Below, in pieces: positions 6,461 to 6,560 of a stretch of DNA of 6,560 nt (positions are counted from its first letter, which is position 1; each line of letters opens with the position of its first letter). The translations under genes and the position numbers were made by a program. The stretch spans positions 1 through 6,560 of the forward strand of contig CAIODE010000033.1 in assembly GCA_903856875.1 (NCBI GenBank), in the 5' to 3' direction. The notes below the pieces were generated by a model. It searched no databases, had not been told where the DNA came from, and saw only the letters and a program-made list of their open reading frames with translations. Origin of the DNA: an uncultured Burkholderiales bacterium (GTDB taxonomy: Bacteria; Pseudomonadota; Gammaproteobacteria; Burkholderiales; Burkholderiaceae_C).

Positions 6461-6560
6461 TCACATCAAAGAAAAATCGCGCTCGAACTTCATCAAGTGC
6501 TGTCCGCCATCGACCAACAAGGTGGTGCCGGTCATGGCGCGGTTGTGCACTGCAAACACC
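6461..6560 (-). CDS. Short-chain dehydrogenase/reductase, C-terminal end only
   Basis: Only the last 32 residues are present; the rest lies beyond the right edge. The visible part reads VFAVHNRAMTGTTLLVDGGQ and then a short HLMKFERDFSLM tail. MTGTTLLVDGGQ is the hallmark ending of classical short-chain dehydrogenases/reductases (Rossmann fold, NAD(P)H-dependent), where it forms the last strand of the sheet. The ORF is too short for the tracked list, but the frame is open to the edge and ends in TGA. It stands 6 bases upstream of folB, so a pteridine or dihydrofolate reductase such as FolM is a reasonable guess from context. The substrate-binding and catalytic Tyr-x-x-x-Lys parts are not visible, so this stays a guess. 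Confidence 0.85.
   Translation of the reverse strand, partial: VFAVHNRAMTGTTLLVDGGQHLMKFERDFSLM

Overview
The gene content and protein style point to a betaproteobacterium of the order Burkholderiales, most likely Comamonadaceae (a Limnohabitans- or Rhodoferax-like organism). The RuvA/RuvB, PhoH and YbeY proteins read like that family from memory. No similarity search was possible, so the genus is only a guess. Most of the window is ordinary chromosomal housekeeping DNA. One small accessory element sits at the left edge.

Left edge (1-530): about 65 bases with no recognisable gene are followed by a small plus-strand toxin-antitoxin pair of the BrnT/BrnA type. The two genes overlap by 17 bases. 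The stretch looks A/T-richer than its neighbours, and the antitoxin seems to lack the usual C-terminal DNA-binding domain. The pair ends 14 bases from the end of ybeY, which runs towards it.

RNA-maturation block (531-1945, minus strand): a PhoH-family ATPase (YbeZ type) is followed within a few bases by the rRNA-processing endoribonuclease YbeY. A divergent spacer of about 100 bases (1946-2041) separates phoH from ruvA and presumably holds the promoters of both.

Holliday-junction block (2042-3676, plus strand): ruvA and ruvB are 12 bases apart. RuvA holds the junction and RuvB is the hexameric motor that drives branch migration. ruvC is not in the window. A hairpin overlaps the ruvB stop codon, where the gene meets the convergent block on the other strand.

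Folate and tRNA-thiolation block (3710-6560, minus strand): in transcription order this holds the end of a short-chain dehydrogenase/reductase cut by the window edge, folB (dihydroneopterin aldolase), ttcA (tRNA 2-thiocytidine synthetase), a DUF4136-like lipoprotein and a histidine-phosphatase-family enzyme. Gaps are 6, 4, 50 and 3 bases, so this is probably one transcription unit, possibly with a second start before the lipoprotein.

I see no rRNA, tRNA, CRISPR array, insertion sequence or phage gene, and no convincing new multi-gene system. The points most worth a second look are the truncated antitoxin next to an apparently intact toxin, the non-ATG start of phoH in the divergent spacer, and two perfect or near-perfect hairpins.
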